Positions 28,765-42,509 of a stretch of DNA of 64,000 nt are shown here, in pieces. Location: assembly GCA_001303415.1 (NCBI GenBank), contig LJTN01000003.1, positions 1 to 64,000 of the forward strand. Reading direction: 5' to 3'. Within the stretch, counting starts at the first letter, position 1. Every line of letters starts with the position of its first letter. The notes under the pieces are model-generated. The model did no database searches. It was not told the origin of the DNA and saw nothing but the letters and a program-made list of their open reading frames with translations. The translations under genes were made by a program, and so were the position numbers. Source of the stretch: Myxococcales bacterium SG8_38. GTDB taxonomy: Bacteria > Myxococcota_A > Polyangia > Polyangiales > Houyiibacteriaceae.

Positions 28765-30615
28765 GTGCGAACGCTAAAGAGGGGAAGCGAGCCGGCGGCG
28801 GTGCCGGGATCGCCGGGAACCACGACGCCCCAGATCGGCGACGTATTGGATTCCAGATACCGGATCACCGGCGTCCTCGGCGCCGGCGGAATGGGATGCG
28901 TCTACTTGGCCGAGCACGTGGCGATTCGGCGTCCGCTGGCGCTCAAGTTGTTGCACCCCGAGGTGGGTGGCATCGACGAGGTGACGAAGCGGTTCGAGCG
29001 CGAGGCGTTTGCGATCGGACAAATGGATCATCCCAACTGTGTCGACGTCTCGGACTTCGGGCGACTTCAAGACGGCACGCTTTACATGGTGCTCGAGCTG
29101 CTGGATGGCGTATTGCTTTCGGACTTGCTCGAACAGGAGGGGCGTGTTGACTGGAAGCGCGCGTTTCACATCGCGCGCCACGTGCTGAGCGCGCTCGCCT
29201 ACGCCCACGACGCCGGCATCATTCACCGCGACGTGAAGCCCGAAAACGTGATCTTGGTCGAAAAAGACGGTGACCCGGACTTCGCGAAGATTCTCGATTT
29301 CGGCATCGCCAAGCTCTACGGAGATGGAAAGTCCGAAGAGGTCGTGCTCCTGTCGAGCAATGACCCGAAGCTGACTCAGCTCGGTGTCACCATTGGCACG
29401 CCGACCTACATTGCGCCCGAGCAGGCCTTCGGGCTGCCCATCGACGGACGAGCCGATCTCTACTCGCTGTCCGTGATGTTGTACGAGATGATCACCGGAG
29501 TGCCGCCGTTCGATGCCGACGAGGTTTCGGCGCTGCTTCGGATGCACGCCTCGACCGAGGTGCCGGCATTCTTCGAGGTGGCGCCTGACCTGCGCGTTCC
29601 GGAGGCGGTGGAGCGGCTCATTCGGGACGGCCTCGAAAAGAAGCCTGAGGACCGTACACCGAGTGCGACGTTGTACATCGGGCGGATCGACGACGTCATC
29701 GCGCGGGAGACGTCTTGTCCTTCGGTTCCACCCGAGCCGGGGTCGGGGCTGCGCGAGATCTCGGCCATCGTGGCCGAGGGGGTCCGGGCGACGCTCGGCC
29801 CTGCGGTCGGACGAGTCGCCGCCAAGCGAAAGAAGCCGAAACAGATCTTGGTGGCGTTGCTCACCGTCCTCGGTTTGACGATGCTTTCCGCCTTCGCGAT
29901 GGGACGAAGGGTTCCTGAGTACCTTCCCGGAAGCTCCGACCTTCCCTTGTTGCCGCCCAAGCACGGTCCCGAGGCGGAGGCTGCGGCCGATCTCCTCTCA
30001 CAGGGCCGTCCCCAGGAAGCTGCGGCGTATCTCATGGAGCACCGCAAGAAGGTGGACGACGAGCCGTATGCGCAGATGGTGCTCGGTCACGCACACGCCA
30101 GCGCGCAACGCAACATCCAAGCGTTGAGCGCGTACGAAAAGGCGATTTCGATCGAGCCCGACCTCGCGCAGGATCGGCTCATGCGGACCAACGTCGAGCT
30201 CCTGCTTCACAAGAAGGCGCCTGGAGTCGTCGATGCAGCGCTCGAGTTTTTGGGGATGTTGGTGTCCAAGACCGGTGACCGGCGCGCCGAGGATCAGCTG
30301 GTCGACCTGGCTTCTTTCTCCAAGGTTTCACGGACGAGGCACAAGGCTGTCGCCGTCGCGGAGAAAGTGGGTCTCGGCGATCGAATCGACCGGCTGAGCT
30401 CCTATCTGCTGGATCTGGAGCACGGGGCCACCTGTGCCGACCGAAAAGACGCGGTCGCAAAGCTTCGTGCCCTCGGAAACAAGAAAGCCATCCCCGACTT
30501 GCGCAAGGCTCGAAAGCGGATTCGCGCCGAAGGCATGCTCAAGAGGAAAGTCAACACCAACGCCTGCCTCCGGGTCGACGCAACCGAGGCGACTCGATAC
30601 TTGCAAAGTCTCTGA
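28765..30615 (+). CDS. Eukaryotic-like Ser/Thr protein kinase with TM and TPR-like C-terminus
   Basis: VLGAGGMGCVYLAEH, IIHRDVKPENVIL, ILDFGIAKLYG, GTPTYIAPEQ; TM ALLTVLGLTMLSAFAMG. Confidence 0.96.
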   Translation: MRTLKRGSEPAAVPGSPGTTTPQIGDVLDSRYRITGVLGAGGMGCVYLAEHVAIRRPLALKLLHPEVGGIDEVTKRFEREAFAIGQMDHPNCVDVSDFGRLQDGTLYMVLELLDGVLLSDLLEQEGRVDWKRAFHIARHVLSALAYAHDAGIIHRDVKPENVILVEKDGDPDFAKILDFGIAKLYGDGKSEEVVLLSSNDPKLTQLGVTIGTPTYIAPEQAFGLPIDGRADLYSLSVMLYEMITGVPPFDADEVSALLRMHASTEVPAFFEVAPDLRVPEAVERLIRDGLEKKPEDRTPSATLYIGRIDDVIARETSCPSVPPEPGSGLREISAIVAEGVRATLGPAVGRVAAKRKKPKQILVALLTVLGLTMLSAFAMGRRVPEYLPGSSDLPLLPPKHGPEAEAAADLLSQGRPQEAAAYLMEHRKKVDDEPYAQMVLGHAHASAQRNIQALSAYEKAISIEPDLAQDRLMRTNVELLLHKKAPGVVDAALEFLGMLVSKTGDRRAEDQLVDLASFSKVSRTRHKAVAVAEKVGLGDRIDRLSSYLLDLEHGATCADRKDAVAKLRALGNKKAIPDLRKARKRIRAEGMLKRKVNTNACLRVDATEATRYLQSL

Positions 30616-30636
30616 GGCCGCGGGATAGGAGACTAG

Positions 30637-31368
30637 ATGGCGCATCGCTCCTCAGGCGAGCTTCGCATCGGAACGTCCGGCTACCAATACGACGACTGGC
30701 GCGGCCGCTTCTATCCGGAGGATCTGCCCAAGTCCCACTGGTTCGAGCACTACGCGAAGCACTTCGATGCGGTCGAGCTCAACGGTACGTTCTACGGCTT
30801 GCCGGAAGCCGAGACCTTCGAGCGATGGGCGGACGAGGCGCCTCGGGGGTTTTGCTATGCGCTCAAGTTCAGCCGGTACGGAAGCCATCTCAAGCGGCTC
30901 AAGGATGCCGAGGACACGATTGGGCTTTTCATCGAGCGAGCGCGCTTACTCGGTCCCAAGCTCGGGCCGATCTTGGTGCAGCTTCCACCGCATTGGCACG
31001 TCGACGTCGAGCGGCTGGCTGCTTTTCTCGATGCCGCGCCCAAACGCTATCGTTGGGTGTTGGAGTTTCGAGATCGAAGCTGGCTTTGTGAAAACGTCTA
31101 CGATCTGCTTCGGGAGCATGGCGCCGCGCTGTGCATTCACGACCTGATAGAACGCCACCCGCGTGTTACCACCACGGACTGGGTGTATCTCCGGTTTCAC
31201 GGCGACCACTATTCGGGCAGTTACTCTCGCCAAGCGCTCAGCGGAGCCGCGCGCCGCATTCGCGCGCATCTCGACGACGGCCGCGATGTCTACGCGTTCT
31301 TCAACAACGACATCGGCGGGCACGCTGTAGAGGACGCCCTCGACCTGCGGCGCTACCTCGAAGACTAG
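30637..31368 (+). CDS. DUF72 (YecE-like) protein
   Basis: RIGTSGYQYDDWRGRFYPEDLPKSHWFEHYAKHFDAVELNGTFYGLP...VYAFFNNDIGGHAVEDAL. Confidence 0.96.
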   Translation: MAHRSSGELRIGTSGYQYDDWRGRFYPEDLPKSHWFEHYAKHFDAVELNGTFYGLPEAETFERWADEAPRGFCYALKFSRYGSHLKRLKDAEDTIGLFIERARLLGPKLGPILVQLPPHWHVDVERLAAFLDAAPKRYRWVLEFRDRSWLCENVYDLLREHGAALCIHDLIERHPRVTTTDWVYLRFHGDHYSGSYSRQALSGAARRIRAHLDDGRDVYAFFNNDIGGHAVEDALDLRRYLED

Positions 31369-31447
31369 ATGGATTTCAACGACATGCCTCGAGGCATAGT
31401 CACTCTGCGAAAAGCAGCGTATCCTCCGGCTCTCAGCTGGAGGGGTC

Positions 31448-33130
<1,683 letters not shown>

Positions 33131-33218
33131 CGCGGACCGCCTCGCACCACGGGCTGCAGGGTTGCGCGGCAAATGCGCATGCCGCGATCGGCCGAACCAT
33201 GTGTATGATGGGGGCGAA

Positions 33219-34364
33219 GTGTCTGGCAACCCACCGATCTACGAGCATCTTCTCGGGAAGCTGACGGAGATCTACGGCGCCCCTGCGCTGCCGACCACGA
33301 GCGAGTTTCGCATCCCGGTTTCGGTCTACACCGACGAGGCGCAGTTCCAAGCCGAGCGGCAGCTCTTGCGGCGTCTCCCCATTCCGGTCGCGCACGTTTC
33401 GCAGCTCGCGACACCGGGGTCTTGCCTGGTTCACGACGCTATCGGTGCCCCCATTTTGGTCACGCGCACCCGAGACGGTGAGCTCCGCGCCATGCTCAAC
33501 GTGTGCCGGCACCGGGGCACGCGCCTGATGCAAGACCAAGGCTTTTGCAGAGTGCGAAAAGGGTTTCGATGCCGCTATCACGGCTGGACCTACGAGAGCG
33601 ACGGCACCCTGACGCACATCCCGAACCAGGCGCTCTTCCCGTCACTCAAAAAAGAAGAGCACAACCTGATCCGGGTTCCGGTGCAGGAGCGCTTCGGCCT
33701 GGTTTGGCTCGTGGGGACGCCCGGCGAACAATACGACTTCGACGCGATGCTCGATCCGCTCGAGGAGGATTTGGGCCCCCTCGGTCTCGAGAGTCACGTG
33801 GTCTACCGACGGGCCATCAGCCGACGGAAGACCAATTGGAAGATCGTCATGGAGGCGTTTCTCGACGGCTACCACGTTCGGCACCTCCACAAGAACACGG
33901 TTGCGCCGTTTTTCCAAGACCACCGGAGCTACACCGAGCACGCCGGGCCGCACGTGCGGTCGATCGTGGGGCGGACCGGCTTTGGGGAGGCGATCCGCAC
34001 CGGTCGCATCGAAGACATCCGCGACATCGCCACCCCGACCTACGTGATCTTCCCCAACACCATCTTCGTCGTGCAGCCGGGTTTCGTCAGCCGCGCGACC
34101 GCCTATCCGACCGCGATCGACGAGATCTACTGGGAGCACGATCTCATCATTCCCGAGGAGCCCAAGACCGACAAGGCTCGCGCCCACTGGGAGCTCAACT
34201 ACGAGCTGATCCAAAACGGCGTCTTCGACGGCGAGGACCTCTGGGTCTGCGAGCAGATTCAACAAGGGCTGTGGAGCGGCGCCAACGAATACTTGACCTA
34301 CGGCACCGAAGAGACGCCGATTGCATGGTGGCACGAGGAGCTCGAGCGGCGGCTGGGGGCGTGA
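33219..34364 (+). CDS. Rieske-type ring-hydroxylating oxygenase, alpha-subunit-like
   Basis: CRHRGTRLMQDQGFCRVRKGFRCRYHGWTY; catalytic-domain NWKIVMEAFLDGYHVRHLH; GTG start after ggggcga. Confidence 0.94.
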   Translation: MSGNPPIYEHLLGKLTEIYGAPALPTTSEFRIPVSVYTDEAQFQAERQLLRRLPIPVAHVSQLATPGSCLVHDAIGAPILVTRTRDGELRAMLNVCRHRGTRLMQDQGFCRVRKGFRCRYHGWTYESDGTLTHIPNQALFPSLKKEEHNLIRVPVQERFGLVWLVGTPGEQYDFDAMLDPLEEDLGPLGLESHVVYRRAISRRKTNWKIVMEAFLDGYHVRHLHKNTVAPFFQDHRSYTEHAGPHVRSIVGRTGFGEAIRTGRIEDIRDIATPTYVIFPNTIFVVQPGFVSRATAYPTAIDEIYWEHDLIIPEEPKTDKARAHWELNYELIQNGVFDGEDLWVCEQIQQGLWSGANEYLTYGTEETPIAWWHEELERRLGA

Positions 34365-34482
34365 GGAACTCTCCGTCATGGCATGCTGGGCTTGGGCCCG
34401 CGCGAGCAACGAGCCCGAAAACGCGTCCAGACTAGCCATGCGCCCCGGGGTAGAGCATCATCGTCCGTAGGAGGCTGGTCGC

Positions 34483-37480
<2,998 letters not shown>

Positions 37481-37481
37481 A

Positions 37482-38174
37482 GTGCCTGAGGAAGGAATCT
37501 TCGTTCACCAGTTCGAGCTCGGCCCTTGGGAGAACTTCATCTATCTCATCGGGGACCGGGCGACTCGCACCTGCGCGGTCGTCGACCCGGCCTGGGATGC
37601 GGATGTGATCCTCGCCGAGGCCGAGCGGCTCGAGGTGGACATCCGCCACGTGCTCTGCACCCACAGCCATTTCGATCACGTCAACCGAGTCGACGCGCTG
37701 CTCGAAAAGAAGGACATCCTCGTGCACATGCTGGGCGAAGAGATCGATTTCTCCGGTTTTCGTTGCGAAAACCTGGAGCGCCATCGCCCCGGCGACGTGC
37801 TCCGGATCGGCGAGCACCTCGACATCACCATGATGCACACGCCCGGCCACACGCCGGGCTCGACCACCTATCGCATCCGCGATGCCATCGTCACGGGCGA
37901 CACGCTTTTCGTGCAGGGTTGCGGCCGTTGCGACTTCATCGGCGGCGACCCGGAGGTCATGTACCAAACCCTCAAACGCCTCACCGAGTCCGTCCCGCGC
38001 GGCACCCGCATGTATCCGGGCCACAACTACGGGCCGGTCACCGTCTCGACGCTCGACGAAGAGCTGCGGGGAAATCCGTATCTGCAGCATCAGACCGTGC
38101 GCGACTTCGTGGCGCACCGAATGGAAGGGAAAACCCCCGGAACGAAGCTGCCGCCGCCGCCCAAGTGGCCTTAG
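37482..38174 (+). CDS. MBL-fold hydrolase (glyoxalase II/persulfide-dioxygenase-like)
   Basis: LCTHSHFDHVNRV, MHTPGHTPGSTTY, VTGDTLFVQGCGRCDF; GTG start just after the frmA stop. Confidence 0.9.
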   Translation: MPEEGIFVHQFELGPWENFIYLIGDRATRTCAVVDPAWDADVILAEAERLEVDIRHVLCTHSHFDHVNRVDALLEKKDILVHMLGEEIDFSGFRCENLERHRPGDVLRIGEHLDITMMHTPGHTPGSTTYRIRDAIVTGDTLFVQGCGRCDFIGGDPEVMYQTLKRLTESVPRGTRMYPGHNYGPVTVSTLDEELRGNPYLQHQTVRDFVAHRMEGKTPGTKLPPPPKWP

Positions 38175-38179
38175 TCGAG

Positions 38180-39475
38180 ATGCGCCCGGCCAAGACCTCC
38201 AGTCTTTTTTGCGGTTGCTTGGCGGTGCTGGTCTTGGGGCTCGCCGGTTGCAAAGACCGAAGCGGCCAGCCCGATGCCGGTCGCCGGGTGGAGGCCGTTG
38301 AAAAGACCGTTCGGACTGCGCGCGAGCTTCGAAAGTCCTTCCGCGGCCAGGAGGTCTGGTTCATCGGGGGGTTCATGTCGCAGCTCTATGATGCGCTGAG
38401 CGCGCAGCTCGAAAACGAGATCAACGATGCGCTCGAGCGGGCGGCGCGGTCGCTCAACGTGCATTTGGATCTCCCAGGGGACCGGAGCCTCGATATCCCG
38501 ATCGGCGATGCGATTGCCGATGCGCTTCCGCGACTCGATCTGCCGATCGGAGAGGGCCGCTTCATGTCGTTCTACACGCAGATGCGCGATTTCGACGACA
38601 AGAGCATTCCCTATCGGAACGTCTCGCTGGTCTCCACCGCGTTCAACACCTCCCAGAGCGTGGAGCACAACGCAGCGGCCATCGGGGACTTGCTGCGCAA
38701 TGCCGACAAGAAGATCATCCTCGTGACGCACAGCAAGGGCGGCCTCGATACCTTACACGCCCTGCTCGGCGCGCCCGAGCTTTGGGGAGATACGGTGATC
38801 GGCTGGGTCGCGCTGCAAGCGCCGTTCTACGGCTCGCCTTTGGCCGACTCGACGCCTTCCCTGGTCCACGGCCTGCTGCTCAGGGCGCTCGGAGGCAACG
38901 GCCAGGCCGTCGAGGATCTAGAGGTCGAAACACGCGCGCTCTACATGCAGGCGCACAAGGATGAGATCCGAAGGCTCACCGGGCGCATTCCGGTGATTAC
39001 GGCCTATACGACCTACGAATCGAGCACGACGGTAGCTGGTTTCGCGAGCACCTTTGCAAGCGGCATCTTCAGCGCCGAGCTAATCACCGAGATCACCGAA
39101 GTCGTCTCCGCCAACTACGCGAAGACCCCGCGCGATTTGCCTCGCGTGCTCGGAGCCTCGACTGCCGAGTCCGTGGAGTTGATCCGTCAGCGCGTGGCCG
39201 AAGCCTCGTCCGCGGCCTTCGGCACCATCGAGCTGATGACGCTCACCAACGTATATCTGAGGGACATCGAGGGCGCTCCAAACGACGGCCTCGTCCCCAA
39301 GCAAAGCACGGTGCTGCCCGGCGCGACGCACCGCGAGCTCACCACCGGCGACCACGCCAGCCCCGTCATGGACATCGACCCATTCAAGAACTTTTGGACC
39401 GTCGAGCAGCGCAACGAGGTCACCTTGGCCTTGATCGACGAGGTGCGAAGACAGGCCAGAGAGGCCCGCAAGTAG
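38180..39475 (+). CDS. Lipase-like alpha/beta-hydrolase lipoprotein, paralogous to 47747-49141
   Basis: Lipobox VLGLAGCKD; GGFMSQLYDALSAQLENEINDAL; IILVTHSKGGLDTLHALLGAPELWGDTVIGWVALQAPFYGSPLAD. Confidence 0.85.
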   Translation: MRPAKTSSLFCGCLAVLVLGLAGCKDRSGQPDAGRRVEAVEKTVRTARELRKSFRGQEVWFIGGFMSQLYDALSAQLENEINDALERAARSLNVHLDLPGDRSLDIPIGDAIADALPRLDLPIGEGRFMSFYTQMRDFDDKSIPYRNVSLVSTAFNTSQSVEHNAAAIGDLLRNADKKIILVTHSKGGLDTLHALLGAPELWGDTVIGWVALQAPFYGSPLADSTPSLVHGLLLRALGGNGQAVEDLEVETRALYMQAHKDEIRRLTGRIPVITAYTTYESSTTVAGFASTFASGIFSAELITEITEVVSANYAKTPRDLPRVLGASTAESVELIRQRVAEASSAAFGTIELMTLTNVYLRDIEGAPNDGLVPKQSTVLPGATHRELTTGDHASPVMDIDPFKNFWTVEQRNEVTLALIDEVRRQAREARK

Positions 39476-39549
39476 GGCTAATTCGTGCCCGCCCGCGCGG
39501 GGCTCTCGGCGGGGCGCGCCGGGGGTGGGACGTGCTACATCTCGCTGCG

Positions 39550-41406
39550 ATGGCGACGTATCTCTACCCCATCAGCCTCGCGGCGATCTCGGCGTTCGTG
39601 TTTGCCCTCGAGCGCTTCTTTCCGTGGCGCCCGCAGCAAAAGCAGCTCCGGCCCAAGCTCTGGTCCGACCTCATCCACCTCGTCTTCAACGGCCACTTTC
39701 TCGGTCTCTTGCTGGCGGGGCTGGCGAGCACCTGGATCCTGCCGCCCATCGACCGTTTTCTTGCCGCCAACGGCCTCACCGACGCGGTCTATCGCAACGC
39801 AGCCGCCGACTGGCCGCTTTGGGCGCAGATCCTCGTCGCCCTGGTGGCCATCGACTTCATCCAGTGGTGCGTCCACAACATGCTCCACCGCGTCCCTGCG
39901 CTCTGGGAGCTCCACAAGGCGCACCACAGCGTCAAAGATGGCGAGATGGATTGGATCGTCTCGTTCCGTTTCTCCTGGCTCGAGGTGGTCGTCTACAAGT
40001 CGGTTCTCTATCTGCCGCTGGTCTTCTTTGGGTTCAGCTGGATCGCGCTGATGGTGCACGCGGTTTTCGGCACGCTCATCGGTCACCTCAATCATTCGAA
40101 CCTCGACCTCGGGCACGGGCCGTGGCGTTACGTCCTCAACAGCCCGCGCATGCACATCTGGCATCACGACTACGAAGGCGACGCCAAGACCACGGTCAAC
40201 TTCGGCATCATCTTCAGCGCTTGGGATTGGATCTTCGGCACCGCCAAGATGCCCGCTGATCCACCGGAGCGGCTTGGTTTCAAAGGCGTCGAGACGTTTC
40301 CCGACAACTTCTTCGGTCAGGAGGTCTGGCCGCTGCAGAAGTACTTCCCGCGTCTGCACAGCACGGTCGCATGGTCGGTCATCGGCGCGTTGGTTCTCGG
40401 CATTGCGTGGTATCTGCACGAGCCGCGGAGCCTCCGGCCGCATACGCCGATGCTCGGTGAAATCGCTGCTGCGTCACAGCCAAGCGGGGTCTTTCCGCCG
40501 TTTGATTCGTATTCGAAAGATCCGGCCGAGGCCGAGGTTGCGTTGGCCGGGTTTGGCTTGGACGCTCGCGTGGCCGGATATGCCGATCCGGACGCCATGG
40601 TGAGTGTGCCGGAGCTGGCGAAGGCGCTCGGCGCGCCGTCCTTGGTGTTGCTCGACGTCCGCCCCGAGGAGCGCTTTGCCCTCGGGCACATCCCGGGCGC
40701 GCGCAGGCTCTACCGCGACGACTATTCAACCGGCGACGATGTTCCCGGCATGTCGCGAACGGCGGCCGAGCTCGAGCGACTCTTGCGCCACCGCGGGGTG
40801 CGCAAGAACAGCACGGTGGTGCTCTATGGCGACGGCGGCCCCGAGCCCTACCGGCTTTGGTGGACGCTTCGGTCGATCGCAGGCTTCGACACGCGCGTGC
40901 TCGATGGCGGGCTGCAGCGTTGGAAGGCATTGGGCCACTACGTCGCTGGTGGCGATGGGCTCGAGGTGGCCCAAGGGGACGCTACGGTGCAGCCGTCCGC
41001 CCCGCCGGCGATGGAGCGCTGGGTCGACGTCTCGGCCTTCATCGCGCAGCATCTCGACACGCGCTTGATCGATACCCGAAGCGAGCTCGAGTTCAGCGGC
41101 CGTGAGCGGCATCCCAAGGCAGCAAAGGCCGGTCGCATCCCCGGCGCGACGCACCTCGACTGGGTGCTGGTGTTGCGTGACGAGGGCGATGACCATCGCT
41201 TGAAGCCGCCTTCGGAGCTCCGTGCACTTCTTGCCGAGCGCGGTGTGACCGAGGAAACGCCGGCGGTGACGTACTGCCAGTCGGGCACGCGATCGGCGGC
41301 AGTCTACTTTGCGATGCATCAGCTCGGCTTCAGCCCGGAGCGCGTCGCCAACTACGATGGCTCGTGGGCGGAGTACAGCCGTCTCGATTTGCCGGTGGAG
41401 CCGTGA
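39550..41406 (+). CDS. Sterol desaturase/fatty-acid hydroxylase fused to tandem rhodanese domains
   Basis: His-box set HNMLHR, HKAHHS, HLNHSN, HIWHHDYEG; then LLDVRPEERFALGHIPGARRL (no active-site Cys) and LIDTRSELEFSG...VTYCQSGTRSAAVYFAM. Confidence 0.93.
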   Translation: MATYLYPISLAAISAFVFALERFFPWRPQQKQLRPKLWSDLIHLVFNGHFLGLLLAGLASTWILPPIDRFLAANGLTDAVYRNAAADWPLWAQILVALVAIDFIQWCVHNMLHRVPALWELHKAHHSVKDGEMDWIVSFRFSWLEVVVYKSVLYLPLVFFGFSWIALMVHAVFGTLIGHLNHSNLDLGHGPWRYVLNSPRMHIWHHDYEGDAKTTVNFGIIFSAWDWIFGTAKMPADPPERLGFKGVETFPDNFFGQEVWPLQKYFPRLHSTVAWSVIGALVLGIAWYLHEPRSLRPHTPMLGEIAAASQPSGVFPPFDSYSKDPAEAEVALAGFGLDARVAGYADPDAMVSVPELAKALGAPSLVLLDVRPEERFALGHIPGARRLYRDDYSTGDDVPGMSRTAAELERLLRHRGVRKNSTVVLYGDGGPEPYRLWWTLRSIAGFDTRVLDGGLQRWKALGHYVAGGDGLEVAQGDATVQPSAPPAMERWVDVSAFIAQHLDTRLIDTRSELEFSGRERHPKAAKAGRIPGATHLDWVLVLRDEGDDHRLKPPSELRALLAERGVTEETPAVTYCQSGTRSAAVYFAMHQLGFSPERVANYDGSWAEYSRLDLPVEP

Positions 41407-42509
41407 TGCGGCTCGCCGCGCTCGCGTTGCTGCTGTTGGCGGCGGTCCTGGGCGGCGCGTTTGCTGCGCCGCTCGCATCGCCGGTCGGCAATCCGAAGGC
41501 GCTGGCGGTCGAGACGGACGGCACGGGCCGAGGAGACCCTGAATTCGTGCGCGGCGTGGCGCTTGGTCTGTTTGCGACCGATCGGCGATGGGACTACGGC
41601 CCGCTGGTCGATGAGATTCGCGCGCGTGGCGCCACCGACGTACTGGTCGTCGTCAATGCCTATCAATCGAACCGCTTCTCCTCCGACATCGCGCTTGAGG
41701 CCGGCCGCTCGCCAAGCAACGCCACGGTGGCTCGCACGCTCCGCCAAGTGAAGAAGGCCGGGATGCGTGCGGCGCTCATGCCCGTGGTGCGGCTTTCGGA
41801 GCGCGCTCCGCATGAATGGCGCGGGCTGATCGCGCCCGCAGATGGTCTCGACGCGTGGTTCGAGGCGTATCGGCGCTTCGTCTTGCCGCTTGCGCATCTC
41901 GCCGGGGAAGCCGGGGTCGAGCGCTTTATCGCCGGCTCCGAGCTCAGCTCGCTCGAGCGCTACGAAGACCATTGGCGCGAGCTCTTTGCCGAGCTTCGCG
42001 ACGCGTTTTCCGGGACCCTTACCTATTCGGCCAACTGGGATCACGCCGACGCGGTGCCGTTTTGGGATGCGCTCGACGAGGTGGGCCTCACCGCGTACTT
42101 CCCTCTCATCACCGAGGAAGGGGAGCCGAAGCCCGCGAGCGCTGACACGCTTGCAGGTGCCTGGCAAACGCCGCGCGCCACGATCGAAGCCCTCGCAAAG
42201 CGCGTGGGCAAGCCCGTCTTGATCACCGAGATCGGCTACGCGAGCCGGTCGCTTGCGGCCGGCCGGCCGTGGGACGACGCCACGGAGGCCGCGGTGGATC
42301 TCGGCCTACAGCAAGCGCTTTATCGAGGGTTTTGTGATGCCTTTGCGCAAACGCCGAGCATTGGAGGCTTCTACGTTTGGAACTGGTTCGGCGTGGGAGG
42401 CCCGAGGGACAGGGGCTTTACGCCGCGAGGCAAGCCGGCCGCGAGCGAGCTTGCCAAGTGTTTCGCGCGTCCGTGGCCGGCGCCGGCAGATGCAGGAAAT
42501 CGATCATGA
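41406..42509 (+). CDS. Secreted TIM-barrel glycoside-hydrolase-like protein (GH113-like)
   Basis: Signal peptide; FIAGSELSSLERYEDHWRELFAELRDAFSGTLTYSANWD; PVLITEIGYASRSLAA; TGATG overlap with the previous gene. Confidence 0.8.
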   Translation: MRLAALALLLLAAVLGGAFAAPLASPVGNPKALAVETDGTGRGDPEFVRGVALGLFATDRRWDYGPLVDEIRARGATDVLVVVNAYQSNRFSSDIALEAGRSPSNATVARTLRQVKKAGMRAALMPVVRLSERAPHEWRGLIAPADGLDAWFEAYRRFVLPLAHLAGEAGVERFIAGSELSSLERYEDHWRELFAELRDAFSGTLTYSANWDHADAVPFWDALDEVGLTAYFPLITEEGEPKPASADTLAGAWQTPRATIEALAKRVGKPVLITEIGYASRSLAAGRPWDDATEAAVDLGLQQALYRGFCDAFAQTPSIGGFYVWNWFGVGGPRDRGFTPRGKPAASELAKCFARPWPAPADAGNRS

